From Callaeas wilsoni (taxonomy: Eukaryota > Chordata > Aves > Passeriformes > Callaeidae), in NCBI GenBank assembly GCA_013398955.1, contig VWPU01004923.1, positions 29,299 through 93,298 on the forward strand: DNA of 64,000 nt, written 5' to 3'. The notes beneath the pieces were generated by a model, which worked only from the letters and a program-made list of their open reading frames with translations, did no database searches and was not told the origin of the DNA. The translations under genes and the position numbers were made by a program. Shown here piece after piece: positions 27,591 to 38,915 of the stretch (positions within the stretch are counted from its first letter, which is position 1; each line of letters opens with the position of its first letter).

Positions 27591-30036
27591 ATCCTTGCTC
27601 TTGTCTCGCATAAGTGGAAATCAGGAAATGGTGTGAACCCAGTGCAGAAGGGCCCAGTCTGTGCCAGACTGGCTCCATCCAGGGCTGCCAGACACCAGGC
27701 TGGAGACAGGGATCTTGGCCAGCCCCCAGCAGAGCCCAGCACCCAGATCCCTCCTGCCAGAGGAGGCAAAGATACCCCAAACCTCAGCAGCCCCTGCAAA
27801 AACACTGATCATGTCTTGGCACTGCACCCAGACAGCACAAGGTGTCACCTGGTCACCCCTCTGCCTGTTGAAGAGTCAACTCCATCAGAATAATTGGACA
27901 GGCAGGTTTCGAGCAAATCCCCCAGACACAGCCAACCCACAAGACAGCAGCATAAATCCATTTACATTTGGAGATAACAACATCCTCCTGAAACCCCAAA
28001 CCACTCCTCCTGGTAATGGTTTGTATTTTTCTTCCCTCTAAGTGCTCAGGAGCCATTTCCAGAGGGTGACCTGCCCAGCTGCCCACGCTGTGTTTCACCA
28101 AAGGAGAGCACAGCTCCGAGGGTTTAAGCCATTTCCTCAATCCCATTGGCAGCTGAACCCCAGCCCCATGAAATCCTGCCTGTCCCTTCCTCTCCTCAGT
28201 GATGGAACCCTCAGTGATGGAACCAGTGATGGTGGCTCGTGGCACCACTTAGCACACTTTGCAGAGGTTGGTGCTGCCCTTCCAAACCCCTCCTGGCCAA
28301 GGTCACAATGAAGAACAATGGTTTTAGCAACCATTTTGTTCCATAATTTACTTCAGAACAAGCATTTTCTCAGGCTGTTTTCTGAGCACTTCAGGAAAAA
28401 ACACAACCCTGAATCCAATTTTCAGCTGGATTCAGCTGTTAGCTCTGTGCCCTGGGAATTTTAAGTGCTGTGAGGCAGAGACACCAAATGAAGGGGATAC
28501 CTGTACCCCATTATAAACCCCTGAAAACGACATTAAACATCGCAATCAATAACCTATTTGCAAACTTGGTGCAGTCCTGAAGCTCACTGCACGATCTGGA
28601 ATGATTTCAAAGGCAAGTGCATTTCTGTTGACACACAGGGACACACCAGGATGGCAAAAAAAAATTAGCAAACTGCATTTTTTTCACAACAGGTGAAAAT
28701 CTCACAATTTGTGAGAGGACTTGAAAGCAAAGACTGAGAAAGGAACTAAAGGGCAGATGTAAAGAAGACAAAAAGGAATGAGTGTGGAGCAAAAATAGTG
28801 CAAAGAAACTGGGAAATCTCAAGGCTTGGATGTTTTAGAAAGGGAACAGAGATTTACAGACGGGCAGACACAGCCAAGTGGGAAAAGAAAAAGGGAAAAT
28901 AGGTTATGTATGATCTAGATAGGAATGGAAGTGTGGAGAAACACTGTTAAGCAAGTTCTCAAGATGTTACTTTTATCCTCCAGCACAAGGAACTGGTCAC
29001 AACAGCACCTGGGCTCCAGAGACCCCTCATCCCTCCTATCCTGGGCTGCCCCTCATCAGACTCAGTCCATGTTAAGTCTTGAACCCAGCAAAGGAGCTGA
29101 AAAACATTTACTGAGTTCCAACTTATGTGAGGAACATCAAAAACCCAGGAAATTCCCATGAGATTTTCCCTCTTCCCTTCAGTAATCTCTATATTGAGTG
29201 TTTTTAGGATCCCATAGGGGAAAACACCGCTCTGTTCTTTCTGGCAGTGTCTTCCAAGTGTTTTCCTCTGGAGCTGCCTCCTTCAGGCAGCAAATTCCTC
29301 CCCTCTCCTCCCACACATCCTAAAAGCACATTGTCTGGGTGCCTGTGGTCAGGTTTAAAAGTTTAAAAAAGCAGCTCCCCCCATATTTCCAGTTGCCTCC
29401 CTGTATCTGAGGTTCAGTAATCGATGTTAGGAGCCCACCAGCTCCATCTCAAGTTCTGCAGCTCTGCAATGGCAGTTTTACACAACATCCATGCACACAC
29501 GTCTCCTCCTGATAGGGGTGAAAAGCCTCCTATCATTAGTTACTTGTCTTAGCTGAGGAATAAGAAATAATCTCCCTTAAGTGCTGGAACTGGATCCGAA
29601 GCACCTGCACCATAAAACTTCAGAGTCTCCCCAAGAGGTTCTGTTATTGCCCAAGACTGAACTCCAGGATTTCATAACCACAGTGCAGGAAAAGGAGCTG
29701 CAGCCTGGGAAGGGAGCTGTCAGCACCATGGGAGCAAACTGTCCATCCCAAGGACAGCACTTTGTCATTGGAGCAGCATTTCCCCCTCACACTTCAGCTT
29801 TTTATTCCTCAGATGTTGCATCACACGCTGGAAGTTGGGCCATGAGGTGTCCACTCCCCCAGTGCACCACCAGCCAGCCCGTTCCACCCCCTGGAGCCAA
29901 ACCTCGGTCCTGACCCAGGGGACATCACCTTTACTAGGCCCTAAAACCCTCACTAAGCTTAGACATTTTCTGTGCAGTCTTCCCTGTTGTGTGTCCCTGT
30001 GCTTCTCTCTGCTTCTGTGGACCACGAAGGCAAAGA

Positions 30037-30539
30037 TGACATTGCACAAGGGATCTCAGCTCTCCTCTGTCGCTGTTGAGCCGCTGTTGAGAAATGAAGA
30101 CTTGCTTTCTGTATGGCATAGGAAAAGGGGCTTTTATTATTTGTTTCTAGCTTATATAGGGTCTTGAAAGGTCACCCAGATTGGCCAGTTCAAAACGTCC
30201 CCCTAGGTCTAACTGGCCAGGCCTGAACTGTCCAAACCCGAGGAACTGTTTTTAATAACATCCAAACTTTATCTTTGTTTATAGAACACAGAAGGAAGAG
30301 AAGGAAAATTCTCATGGGAAAGGTCTGTGCTAGCCACACTCCTCCATAGCAGCAGTGCTGCAAACCAGACCTTCCCAGGCTGCCATTTGACCTCAGGAGA
30401 ACTAAACACAGCCCCAAAAAGCAGAGGTGCTATTTCCACTCTCCCTTCCTCGCAGCACATTCCTCAGTCACTCCTGCTGTTGCATTACCACGTTACGCTG
30501 ACGAGAATTTAGATGTTCATTAATTCTGGCAGCTTGTCA
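30037..30539 (-). mobile_element. Probable endogenous retrovirus LTR, minus orientation
   Basis: Read on the minus strand, the 503-bp segment starts TGACA and ends TGTCA (5-bp inverted termini). It has a TATA-like tatataag (30151-30158) and a polyadenylation signal AATAAA (30133-30138) about 13 bases further on. A purine-rich aaggaaaaat lies immediately upstream, like the polypurine tract before a 3' LTR. No target-site duplication or viral gene was found, so the limits and identity are tentative. Confidence 0.45.
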
Positions 30540-32427
30540 ATTTTTCCTTAACGAATTCAAGCAAGGGAAAGAGCAGTGACTTCATGGCTCCTCTCAGGAA
30601 AAAAGCTGATGAAAATTTCACAGGAGGCAAGAAAGGAATTTCTCTTGCCTGCAGTGACCCTCTTGCCAAACACCAGACGTGCACCATGCAGTGCAGAAGT
30701 GAAAGTTTCTCAGAGTTAAGATGGCAAAATCCAATTAAGGAGGAAGCATTGAGCATCTAAGTAGCAGGATAAGCACCAAACCCTGCCTGTTCCCAATTAT
30801 CATGAGAAAAGGACAGAATGAAGAAGCAGCTGCCCTCAGCCAGGATGGGGCCACAAGGGTTTTGCTTTAAGGCTCCTCTCCACGTTGGAGTAACAAACCA
30901 AATAGAAAAACAAATCAACCCCCAAAACTTACTAGTGTCTCTATTAATCATTTCTGACTCCACACGAGCATATTGCAGATTCAGCTTCTGCATCCTGCCA
31001 GCTCTGACAGCACTTAATTGCTGGGGGTGTAATTAAAATGCTGCATCACCGGCCATGGAACAGCAGCACCACATCCCTGTGCCTGCTGAAGGCAGCCAGG
31101 AGCTCCCCAGACAACCTGAGGAGGAATATCAGCTCTCACAGCACAGCACTTCCTCGCCTTAAAGTGTTTTACATGAGTAGATCAGGTCATCAGTCCCCAA
31201 ACTCGATTCCTGTTTTAGCAGGATGGAGCGGGGGAAGCACCAGAGGGTTTGTTCCTAGCAAGAGCTCCTCACCTCCCAGCCACACTTGCAGGCTAAAAGC
31301 ACCAACAGTCAGAAAAGGAACATGATCTTCTAAAGTTCTGAAGTTCTCAAAATCTGTTTCAAGTGTTTCCTTATGGTGTGTTGGGAGCTTTGCATCATTT
31401 CTTTTCTACCACGATTGCCCAGGGACACAGCGGGGGAAACAACCTCCCTGTGTGCTGCCACACTGGGCTCAGCCTCCAAACAAAAGCTCCTGGAGATGCA
31501 CATGTGCACCCACCACGTCTCCAGGTGGCTGGGGGCATGTCCCACCTGCTCCTTGCTTGACCCCCTGTACAGGACAGCGTGACCTGTGCATCCCTTCCAG
31601 GCGCTGAATGCAGCTCTGCCCCTCCTGCCTACGCCAGGGCTTTGTCCCAGAGCACACACAGGACAAACAAATCCTTTGTGCCCTCTGGAAGGACAGATCA
31701 GTGCCTGGTGGCAGAGAAAGGAGGCAGGATGGATAAGCAGCTGCCTGAGTGAGCTGGAGCTGCAGCCAAACATCACAGCCACAGCCACAGCAAATCCTCC
31801 CTGGTTTGTTCTCCCTGCAGTCCACGAGTCAAACACGGGGAGCGGAGAGCAAACGTGATCTCCTGAGAGCAGAACAATTGAGATCTGCCTCTCAGGGACT
31901 CTCCCAGCCTCTTCATCCCTGGGTAAAGCCACTGAATGGCAAGATAAAGCCAGGCTTTAAGGAGCTCAGCAGCAGCCCATGAGTGACCAGCTGAAGATGG
32001 ACCTGCCTGTTTGTCCTTCTCTAAGAGCCTGGAGTGTGAGCACCCTGCACTGGCACAGACAGACAGAGGAGACAACAGCAGTGTTCATCAGACACAGAGA
32101 TCCCACAACACAAAGGGCAGAACTTCCTTCTCCTACACTGCTGCTTTTATCCTCCCTTTCCAGAGGGCCAGAGCTGGCAACAAAGCAAAGGCAGAAAGGA
32201 CAAGTTGTTGAAACAAGCCAGCTGTCCAAAATGAAAAGGCCTGAGCCACATCTGTAGAGTCAGCAAGAAAACTGTGCACAAAAAACCCAGCTACTTGACA
32301 CATCAAGTGCTGAGGTGAGATAATAAGTTTGAGGAGAAAACTAAACAGAAAAAGGAGAAATTCAAAGATACCCTGATGAAATATCCATAAATATCCTTTA
32401 TGGCAGCTCCTCAAGGGAGGTTGAAAT

Positions 32428-32519
32428 GCTCAGGGTGGGATTGTTGGGAGGTCCGTGCAGGGCCAGAGTGAAGATCCTTGAAGATGCCTTCCAGCTCAGG
32501 ATACTCCGTGACTCTGGAA
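32428..32519 (+). mobile_element. CR1 3' fragment, GC-rich subfamily
   Basis: Only the last 90 bases remain: tcagggtgggattgttggg, ggtccgtgcagggccagag and cttccagctcaggatactcc with tail gtgactctgg. It matches the tail of the copies at 22330 and 59630. Confidence 0.75.
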
Positions 32520-33848
32520 CAGCCCAACCCATTTTTTCCCAAAGCCTTAGGGATTCCCAGATAGTTCTGTAATAATTATTTACTCCCTAGAAATTTTAGT
32601 TTTCAAACAGCTTTGCTAAGACAACCATAGCAAACCAAAGAACGGGTGGGCTGTATGTGGGAGGGCTAAAGGTCAGGACAGTTATTTATGGAATAAATAA
32701 CTTGTTGCAGGGCTTTATGTGTGATTATTCTTGCAACTACATCTCAAAGGTATTATTTTCCTAAACACAAATCCCCTTTCCTTCCCTCAAACTCCATGTT
32801 TCTAACTAAAATTAAGTTAGCATTTAACAAAAGTAAAACACTGTAATTTTAGAACCGTATCACTTCAAGTTGTTTTATTTTTATGCTCACAGAAGAAAGA
32901 AAACCTTTAGTTCCTATGAGCCTCTTGTCATGACAAACCACAACGATAATTACTAGGAAGCTGTTCTTGGGTAAAACCTCCCAATCCAGCTGTCACTGGG
33001 AAGCCAGACAAACATTCCCAAAATAACAACTAAATAATTGATATTACTGGAGTCACAGAACACAATGCCTTGAACAAATACCCACCAGCCAGCCCCTGTC
33101 ACTGCTACCCCTCCCTGGCTGTGTGACCTGCATGATTCCTGCTCTGAGAGCAAGGTGGGAGGTTACTCATGCAATTATTACCCAAAGGCCATCAACAGTC
33201 TGTGCAGAGACCCACGAAGACACTCTTAGTCTGACTGTGCTTTTAACCACAGGATGATTTTAAGTTCCTAATCTAATCTTTTGAAATTCCCTTGTTAGTA
33301 GAAATGGGCAATATAAGAATTTACTTTGCCCTTCCAAAGGGTATTCAGAGTAATTCTGAACCTTTATGTGGTTCAGAGTAATTTTGTCTTTTCTCCAGTC
33401 TTAATTATATTCTCACTTCAAAAAATCTTTATCCAGCCACAATTTAGATGATTATTTAATGACCAGAACAGCATTCTGTACCTTTCCAGGGACAACACAA
33501 TGCTCACACCATCCCTGTGCCAGCCTGGAACCCCTGAACAAGCAGTTCAGTCCACGGCATCAAAAGCGTTTCAGAGAAGAAAGAAATACCCCATTTATCC
33601 ACTCTGCCCTTAATCCTCTTCAAGTCCTCCCCATTCAGGGATGCAGAAATGAGCAGAGTGATGGCTAATGGCCCGTGGCTCGTTGCTGAATGGGTGATGA
33701 GCATCCAGAGACCCCAAAGCCAACACAGCAGCAGAGCAGCTTTGCAGAGAGGGACAACACAGGACCAACACAGGCTCAGTGACCCTGCTCCTCCTTACCT
33801 CAGATCCTGCACACCCGCAGGTGGGAGCTTGCAAATTAAGTAGTAGAA

Positions 33849-33849
<1 letters not shown>

Positions 33850-33882
<33 letters not shown>

Positions 33883-33916
33883 AAAAACAAAACAAAAACA
33901 AACAAAAAAACCCCCC
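33850..33916. repeat. A-rich simple repeat with C-rich end
   Basis: About 65 bases of A broken by single G or C (patterns such as aaaacaaaacaaaaac), ending in a run of six C. On the transcribed strand it becomes a long U-rich tract preceded by six G. It could be the remnant tail of a retroposon, but no body was recognised. Confidence 0.9.
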
Positions 33917-35111
33917 AGTTTGGCAAAAATTACAGCAGTGTTACAGAAGGAAGGAAGGGAACGAGCAAAATGTGCTGCCAGCAGTACAGGAGTGCACATA
34001 TTTAGCATGACATAGGCTTTGGTAGAGGCAGAGATATCAGCTGGCAACAAAGAACAAACCACAAGTATCAGTGGATGAGAAGCCTCCTGAGATACTCAGA
34101 TAAAACAGAAGCTCCCCTCGGGTGCTTTGCTTTGTGTCTCCACAGGACAGAGCTTGTCTTGGAAATGAAATCCTGAACCAGCTCAGGTGAGGGGCTGTGA
34201 AAGGGAGCAGGATCAAGGCACGTGTGAGACACTCGAGGAACCAGCTCTGGCTGCCTCAGCACCAGAGACTGCTCAGGAGGAGCTGGCACAAAGGAGCTCC
34301 AGCCTTTCCTGCAGCGACGGCTCCCCCGAAGCACGCGCTGGCCCAGCGACAAAAATGTGATATTTCTGTGCACTTAAACAGACAGACTGCGTGCAAATTA
34401 GGGATTTTATTTTTTTGAGAGCTGTATTTCAAAGCACTCTTTTAGAGCAGGGCTTCAAGAACAAGTGATGGAGACAACGAAGGCGGCGCTTGCTTGAGGA
34501 AAAGGGCGACTCAATTCCGTCTCAACAGAAAACTCTCCAAGTAAGAAGGGATTCCAAAGAAAAATGCCAGTAATAATTTATTTCTAAAGTCCACTGGGCT
34601 TTCAGATGGAATTCTAACAGAGTGTTCAGCACACACCTCGTCCTTGTGTCTGCAAAAACATGCTCTTTCTGTAAGGTAAGACTGTCAAAGTGTATGGGTA
34701 CCTGGGGGTTTGGAGGATTATAAAGATGAGAACATTCTCCGTTAGCGGACATAATTCCTCTTACTGCTCAAACTTTGAAGAGCTTTGAAATACTGTGAGC
34801 CATCTTCTAATATAAGAATCCATAACGGGAAAAAATCCATAGTGTAGGCCAAAAGAAAGAAACGTCATCTTTCATGCCCTGGTCACCTCCTGGTATTAAA
34901 CCATTATGAGAGGCCTCAAGAGGTCACAAACACTCATGTTCCTTCTGCAGAAATCCTGCACAAATCCCCACAGCAGGCTAAGGTTGTGTAATTCCTCAGT
35001 GTCTCCTCCCCCAAATGCTGCTTGCGGAGCAGTGCTGGTGCCCCAGGATCCGTTATCCCGAGGGATCCGTCCCAGCCCAGGGACAGCTCTCGGATCTGGC
35101 GGATTCACCAG

Positions 35112-35238
35112 CACAGAATCCTGGAGCGGTCTGGGCTGGGAGGGACCTTAAAGCCCATCCTGTTCCACCCCTGCCACGGGCAGGCACACGTTCCCCAGAG
35201 CAGGCTGCTCGGAGCCCTGTCCAGCCCCATCCAGCCCC
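35112..35238 (-). mobile_element. CR1 3' fragment next to exon H
   Basis: Begins cacagaatcctggagcggt and ggctgggagggaccttaaag, then ccacgggcaggcacacgtt and gctcggagccctgtccagc, a CR1 tail in antisense. It ends where the minisatellite 35239-35307 begins, so the tandem array may have grown from the CR1 edge (gtccagccccatccagcccc). Confidence 0.85.
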
Positions 35239-35307
35239 GCCAGGACACCCAGGATGCCCAGGACACCCAGGATGCCCAGGATGCCCAGGACACCCAGGAC
35301 GATGCCC
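35239..35307 (+). repeat. 9-bp-based minisatellite abutting the exon H 5' splice site
   Basis: Alternating 9-bp units gcccaggat and acccaggac (loose 18-bp higher order) fill 35239-35307. On the transcribed strand each unit gives tcctggg, so a GGG triplet recurs every nine bases. The array starts only a few bases after the splice donor of exon H. Confidence 0.95.
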
Positions 35308-35310
35308 TAC

Positions 35311-35429
35311 CTGGCCCCTCCACCGCCCAGCACCAGCGCGATGGCGTTGCCGGTCAGGACCCGGGCCAGGCGGGAGAAGTCGGAGTGACGGTCCGGGGCC
35401 TTCTGGAACACACGTTCATACATCTCCAC
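35311..35429 (-). CDS. PNPLA7: PNPLA7 exon H: patatin domain start, oxyanion hole
   Basis: 119 nt, residues 248-286 plus two bases of Arg287. It encodes [20 protein letters not shown], then [16 protein letters not shown], the first beta strand of the patatin fold and most of the glycine-rich oxyanion-hole loop. The acceptor is ctctgcag; the donor gtaggg departs from consensus at +4 and +6. The intron begins almost at once with a G-triplet-rich minisatellite (35239-35307), followed by a CR1 fragment. Confidence 0.93.
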
Positions 35430-36407
35430 CTGCAGAGGACAGCCAGGCAGGGTCACTGCACGGCAGAGTCAGCCAAGAGCAGCCTGCTGAAAGACACTGC
35501 AAAGATGAGGAGACCGGAGCTCCTCTCCTGTGAGGGAACGCTGGGCGAGCTGGGGCTGCTCGGCCTGCAGAAGACAAGACTGAGAGGGGACGTCACCCCG
35601 GTCTGTCCCTGTCTGCAGGGAGGGGTCAGGACTGGACCAGGCTCTGCTCCGTGGGGCCCAGAAATGGGACAAGAGGAATGGGCAGGAACTGATGCCCACG
35701 AGTTCCACCTGGACAGGAGGAAGAATTTCTTTCCTGTCCAGTGACTGAGCACTGGACAGAGACCAGAGAGGCTCCAAAATCTCCCTCCCTAGAGATACTC
35801 CAAGCCTGTCTGGACACAACCCTAGTGACTGCTCCAGGGGACCCTGTTGAGCAGGGAGGTGGGACTGAAGGAGCTCCAGTGGTCCCTTCCAGCCTGAAGC
35901 TGTGGGTGACTCTGTAACAGCTCTTCTCCAAAGGAACAGAGGGTCGTGAACCACCCAAACAGTTCTAGTGACCAGTGGCCTCTCTCAGTCTTTTACAGCT
36001 GCTGGGGGTAGTACAGTGCTTCCTTTGGAGCTCTTTCTCTTCCCTGACAAGGATCTGAAGTTCCTGGGAAGCATCCCAGGCTGCCTCTGCCTCATGTTCA
36101 ACATGGCTTTGGGAAGCACAGGAATCCTCCCAACAAAAAGGACTCTATGGCCTGTACATACCTTCCACTGGGACTCTGAGACAGTGATTACTCTTTTCAG
36201 CGTATCAAAAAGCCAAGTCTGCATCCACAGAGAAAACCTGGCCCCCAAATCCCTGCTCCCTAAATCCAACTGATGCCAAAGAGATCTAAAGAGAACCCTG
36301 TGTAAGAATACTGCAGAGTATCATCATCCCAGAATCCCTTTGATACACAGATCACAGACCAAGTGAGAGACAGCAAGGGACCAGCCACCAAATCAGGAAT
36401 CTCTTAC
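35430..36407 (-). other. PNPLA7: Intron I-H of PNPLA7
   Basis: 1.0 kb intron. Nearly half of it is a CR1 copy (35480-35920); the remainder has nothing recognisable. Confidence 0.85.
35480..35920 (+). mobile_element. CR1 retroposon, divergent copy
   Basis: Landmarks run in CR1 order: gctgggcgagctggggctgc, tcggcctgcagaagacaag, gacaggaggaagaatttctt and gtcccttccagcctgaagc, then tgactctgtaa. The copy starts about 50-90 bases upstream of the exon H acceptor on the transcribed strand. Confidence 0.75.
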
Positions 36408-36590
36408 CAGCTTGGGCAGACTCCTTTTGGAGAAGACTCTGCGTGGACAGTGGATGTGGAGATGAGCAGAACACCAGCTCCTCATGTTGAGCCACTCCAC
36501 GGTCCGGGAAGGGAGAGGCCCATCCTCCTTATGGAGCAGGATCAGCTGCTTCTGGGCTCTCACTGCAGTGTTCTCCAGCATCCTCTCCAG
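36408..36590 (-). CDS. PNPLA7: PNPLA7 exon I: pre-catalytic segment
   Basis: 183 nt, 61 codons, residues 187-247, phase 0 on both sides. It encodes [19 protein letters not shown], then [19 protein letters not shown] and [14 protein letters not shown], typical of the NTE/NRE family just before the patatin domain. The acceptor is ctgctgtag, after a poor pyrimidine tract with a possible branch point at ccataac. The donor is gtaaga. Confidence 0.92.
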
Positions 36591-37675
36591 CTACAGCAGT
36601 TATGGACAGCCAAGGAAAGCGCAGTCAGTACTGGCAGCTCCAGTCTCAGGGTGAAATTCATTCACACAGCCCCCACACCCCTATTCCCACCTGAATCCAG
36701 CCAACTCTGCACACTCACGACCCCAAACACGATTGATTTAGGCAACAACACAACTCTGGGCTTACACAGCACACAGAAGTCTGAAATCAGCCAAGGATTC
36801 AAACCTGAATGCTTAAAAATGAATGGTTTTGACTTAAACCAGGCCATTAAATGCACAGCACAGGCAGGTGCTGCTCCTGCAACATGAGATGCTGCCCGAG
36901 TCAGACTCGAGCCCACAAATATTCTGTCTTTTCTTCTTTCCCTTCCCATCAGTCCACGTTTTTTTTGCCTCCTTGCGTTTCTGATTTTCATTTTTTGTTG
37001 TTGTTTTAGGCAATTGCTGGCAGCTTGTTCTGCCTGTGCTTCCTGCCTCCCACATCCAGGCAGGAAGAGCCCACACAACGGGACACACACAAAAGCTGCA
37101 CGTGGGACCAGCCCAGGCTCTTTGCAGGTCAGACTCAGCACTTTGCCATCCTAAAAAATCCCATTTGTGGTCTCTTTTTTAAATTTCTTGCAGAATTTTT
37201 GTCTGGTCAGAGGACTTCGGTAATAAAATATAAAATCATAAAAATAGATAGTAAGAGGGAAAAATTACAGCTAAAGATCTGTAATAAAATATAATAAATA
37301 ATTCATACACTGCAATTTAGATCTACTTTTTCCTAAGCACATACCATGAATTTCATCCAGGCAGAAAAGAATTTCTCCCTCTATGAAAGAAATTCTGGGC
37401 AGAAGTGCAAAGCTTCAAAGCAATTTTTGATTTATCATTGGCCAAAATGACTCTTTAGAGGAAAAGAACTTTGCTGGAAACACTCCTACATAAAACTTGC
37501 CATTTCAGAGGATTCTCAAGCAATTCTTTTGCTATTCCTAACAGGCATTTCTCAGGAATATTTCATTATTTATGCCTCACTGGGTGCTAAACCCAGGAAA
37601 ATACATGAGTGTGAAGCAACCTGCTTTGACCTGGACTGTTCCCAGTGCCAAGAGGGGAAGGGGCAGTTCCCACAC
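36591..37675 (-). other. PNPLA7: Intron J-I of PNPLA7
   Basis: 1.1 kb intron with T-rich stretches near 36960-37010 and an AT-rich stretch near 37200-37330. No repeat family or gene recognised. Confidence 0.8.
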
Positions 37676-37844
37676 CTCTCCCACAGTGGGCTCCTGGTCC
37701 CCCAGCCCCACGATGAGGATGCAGTCGGCCTGGCGGATGCAGCGCTGGGTCCAGGGGGTCAGGGTGCTGTCAGCCTGGTACAGCACAATCCTGTGGATGT
37801 CCTCCTGCTGGCCCAGCCAGCTGGTCAGTCTGTACTCGTGGATG
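37676..37844 (-). CDS. PNPLA7: PNPLA7 exon J: linker domain core
   Basis: 169 nt, last base of Ser130 and residues 131-186. It encodes [18 protein letters not shown], then [17 protein letters not shown] and [18 protein letters not shown], the Rossmann-like conserved segment before the patatin domain. The acceptor is tctccag. The donor is gtgtgg, a weak 5' splice site. It ends in phase 0 and joins exon I at LERMLEN. Confidence 0.92.
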
Positions 37845-38304
37845 CTGGAGACAGACAAGGAAAGCAGGGAATTTAACTGGTGTTATATCACAGCTCCCAA
37901 GAGAATAGAGGGGAATCTTACACAGGCCGAGACCGGCATTTCCTGCTCAGCCAGGATCTGCTCCCAGCTCCTGCTGGCTCTGCTTCTCCAGGATTTATAC
38001 CATTAGACAGATACCAGGGCAAGAGGATGCAGTGATGCCTCACTTCAGTAATGCTTCCACAGCATCCCTAAGAATGAGCACACCTGGAGCAATTCAGCTT
38101 TTCCGATTTCACAAAAGAGAAAGTAACTGTGGAAAAAACCCACCCACACCTGCACCAAATACTCTTGCAACATTATTGTCTCCAACATCTGGAGCACAAG
38201 GCCCAGTGCGTGTTAGAACACAGGATTTTGTTCCCAAACTCTGTGTATTTATAAGAACAGTCCAGTGTGTCTGCATTTCCCTGAGCACTGATGAGGGCAG
38301 GTAC
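37845..38304 (-). other. PNPLA7: Intron K-J of PNPLA7
   Basis: 0.46 kb intron, the shortest in the window. Nothing recognisable besides the splice signals. Confidence 0.85.
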
Positions 38305-38368
38305 CTGTCGAGAGCAGCAGAGCCCAGGCGCTGTTTGATGTTGTCACTGGTGAGCAGCAGGGCTGGAC
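38305..38368 (-). CDS. PNPLA7: PNPLA7 exon K: short linker exon
   Basis: 64 nt, completing Gly109, then residues 110-129 and the first two bases of Ser130. It encodes PALLLTSDNIKQRLGSAALD, a very conserved stretch and one of the best matches to PNPLA7 over PNPLA6. The acceptor is gttcccccag and the donor gtacct. A sense CR1 tail starts only about 60 bases upstream of the acceptor (38428), so the branch point must fit within, or overlap, the repeat edge. Confidence 0.91.
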
Positions 38369-38427
38369 CTGGGGGAACAAGGAATTTCATCTGTGAACAC
38401 CCAAATTTGAGATCCTGAGCTCTTGGG

Positions 38428-38597
38428 GAAAACTGCCCAGAGAGGCTGTGGCTGCCCCATCCCTGGGAGTGTCCAAGACCAGGCTGGACAGGGCTTGGAG
38501 CAGCCTGTGACAGTGGAAGGTGTCCCAGCCCATGGCATGGGGTGGAATGGGATGGGTTTTAAGGTCCCTTCCCACTCAAACCATTCTATGATTCCAA
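38428..38597 (+). mobile_element. CR1 3' end 60 bases from the exon K acceptor
   Basis: Reads aactgcccagagaggctgtg, gtccaagaccaggctggac, gcctgtgacagtggaaggtg and ggtcccttcccactcaaacc, with tail attctatgattcc. It lies just upstream of exon K in transcript direction, leaving only about 60 bases for branch point and pyrimidine tract. Confidence 0.9.
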
Positions 38598-38791
38598 GAA
38601 TTCAATTCCATGAATTTGCTTTGAAGGTAGTGATGGATCAGTGCATCAGTCAGAGCTGGCACAAAGTCTTCAGAAAAACTTTCACACTTTTCTAGGAATA
38701 CATCTTCCAATTCTCCCTATTCCCAGAGCTCTGTTAATGCATTAGTCACAGCCTGCAAGCTCTGGTATCCCATTCCTCAGTGCCATGCAGG

Positions 38792-38915
38792 ATCACACAA
38801 CCATGGAATGGTTTGAGTTGGAAGGGCCCTTAAAGCTCATCCCATCCCATGGGCAAGGACACCTTCTACAAGAGCAGGCTGCTCCAAGCCCCGTCCAACC
38901 TGGCTCTGGGGACAG
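38792..38915 (-). mobile_element. CR1 3' end, inverted to 38428-38597
   Basis: Begins cacacaaccatggaatggtt and gagttggaagggcccttaaa, then caagagcaggctgctccaag and ccccgtccaacctggctct. It faces the copy at 38428-38597 across about 195 bases. Confidence 0.87.

Larger units (their letters stand above)
18573..35310 (-). other. PNPLA7: Large intron H-G of PNPLA7 (16.7 kb)
   Basis: The largest intron in the window. It contains an old decayed CR1-like stretch (19500-19850), CR1 copies at 22330-22706, 23670-23846, 32428-32519 and 35112-35238, a probable LTR at 30037-30539, poly(A)-type tracts (27570-27590 and 33850-33916) and a minisatellite beside exon H. I searched its open frames (up to 200 codons) for a nested gene and recognised none. 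Confidence 0.8.

Noticed and set aside
31330..31932. A 200-codon open frame on the minus strand in the large intron
   Set aside because: No recognisable domain, no conserved motif, no splice or promoter context; composition is typical of chance frames in GC-rich avian introns.
35022..35744. A 240-codon plus-strand open frame
   Set aside because: It runs across a CR1 fragment, the minisatellite, exon H in antisense and another CR1 copy; the frame is a product of the repeats.
36363..36887. A 174-codon plus-strand open frame overlapping exon I
   Set aside because: Antisense shadow of a real PNPLA7 exon.
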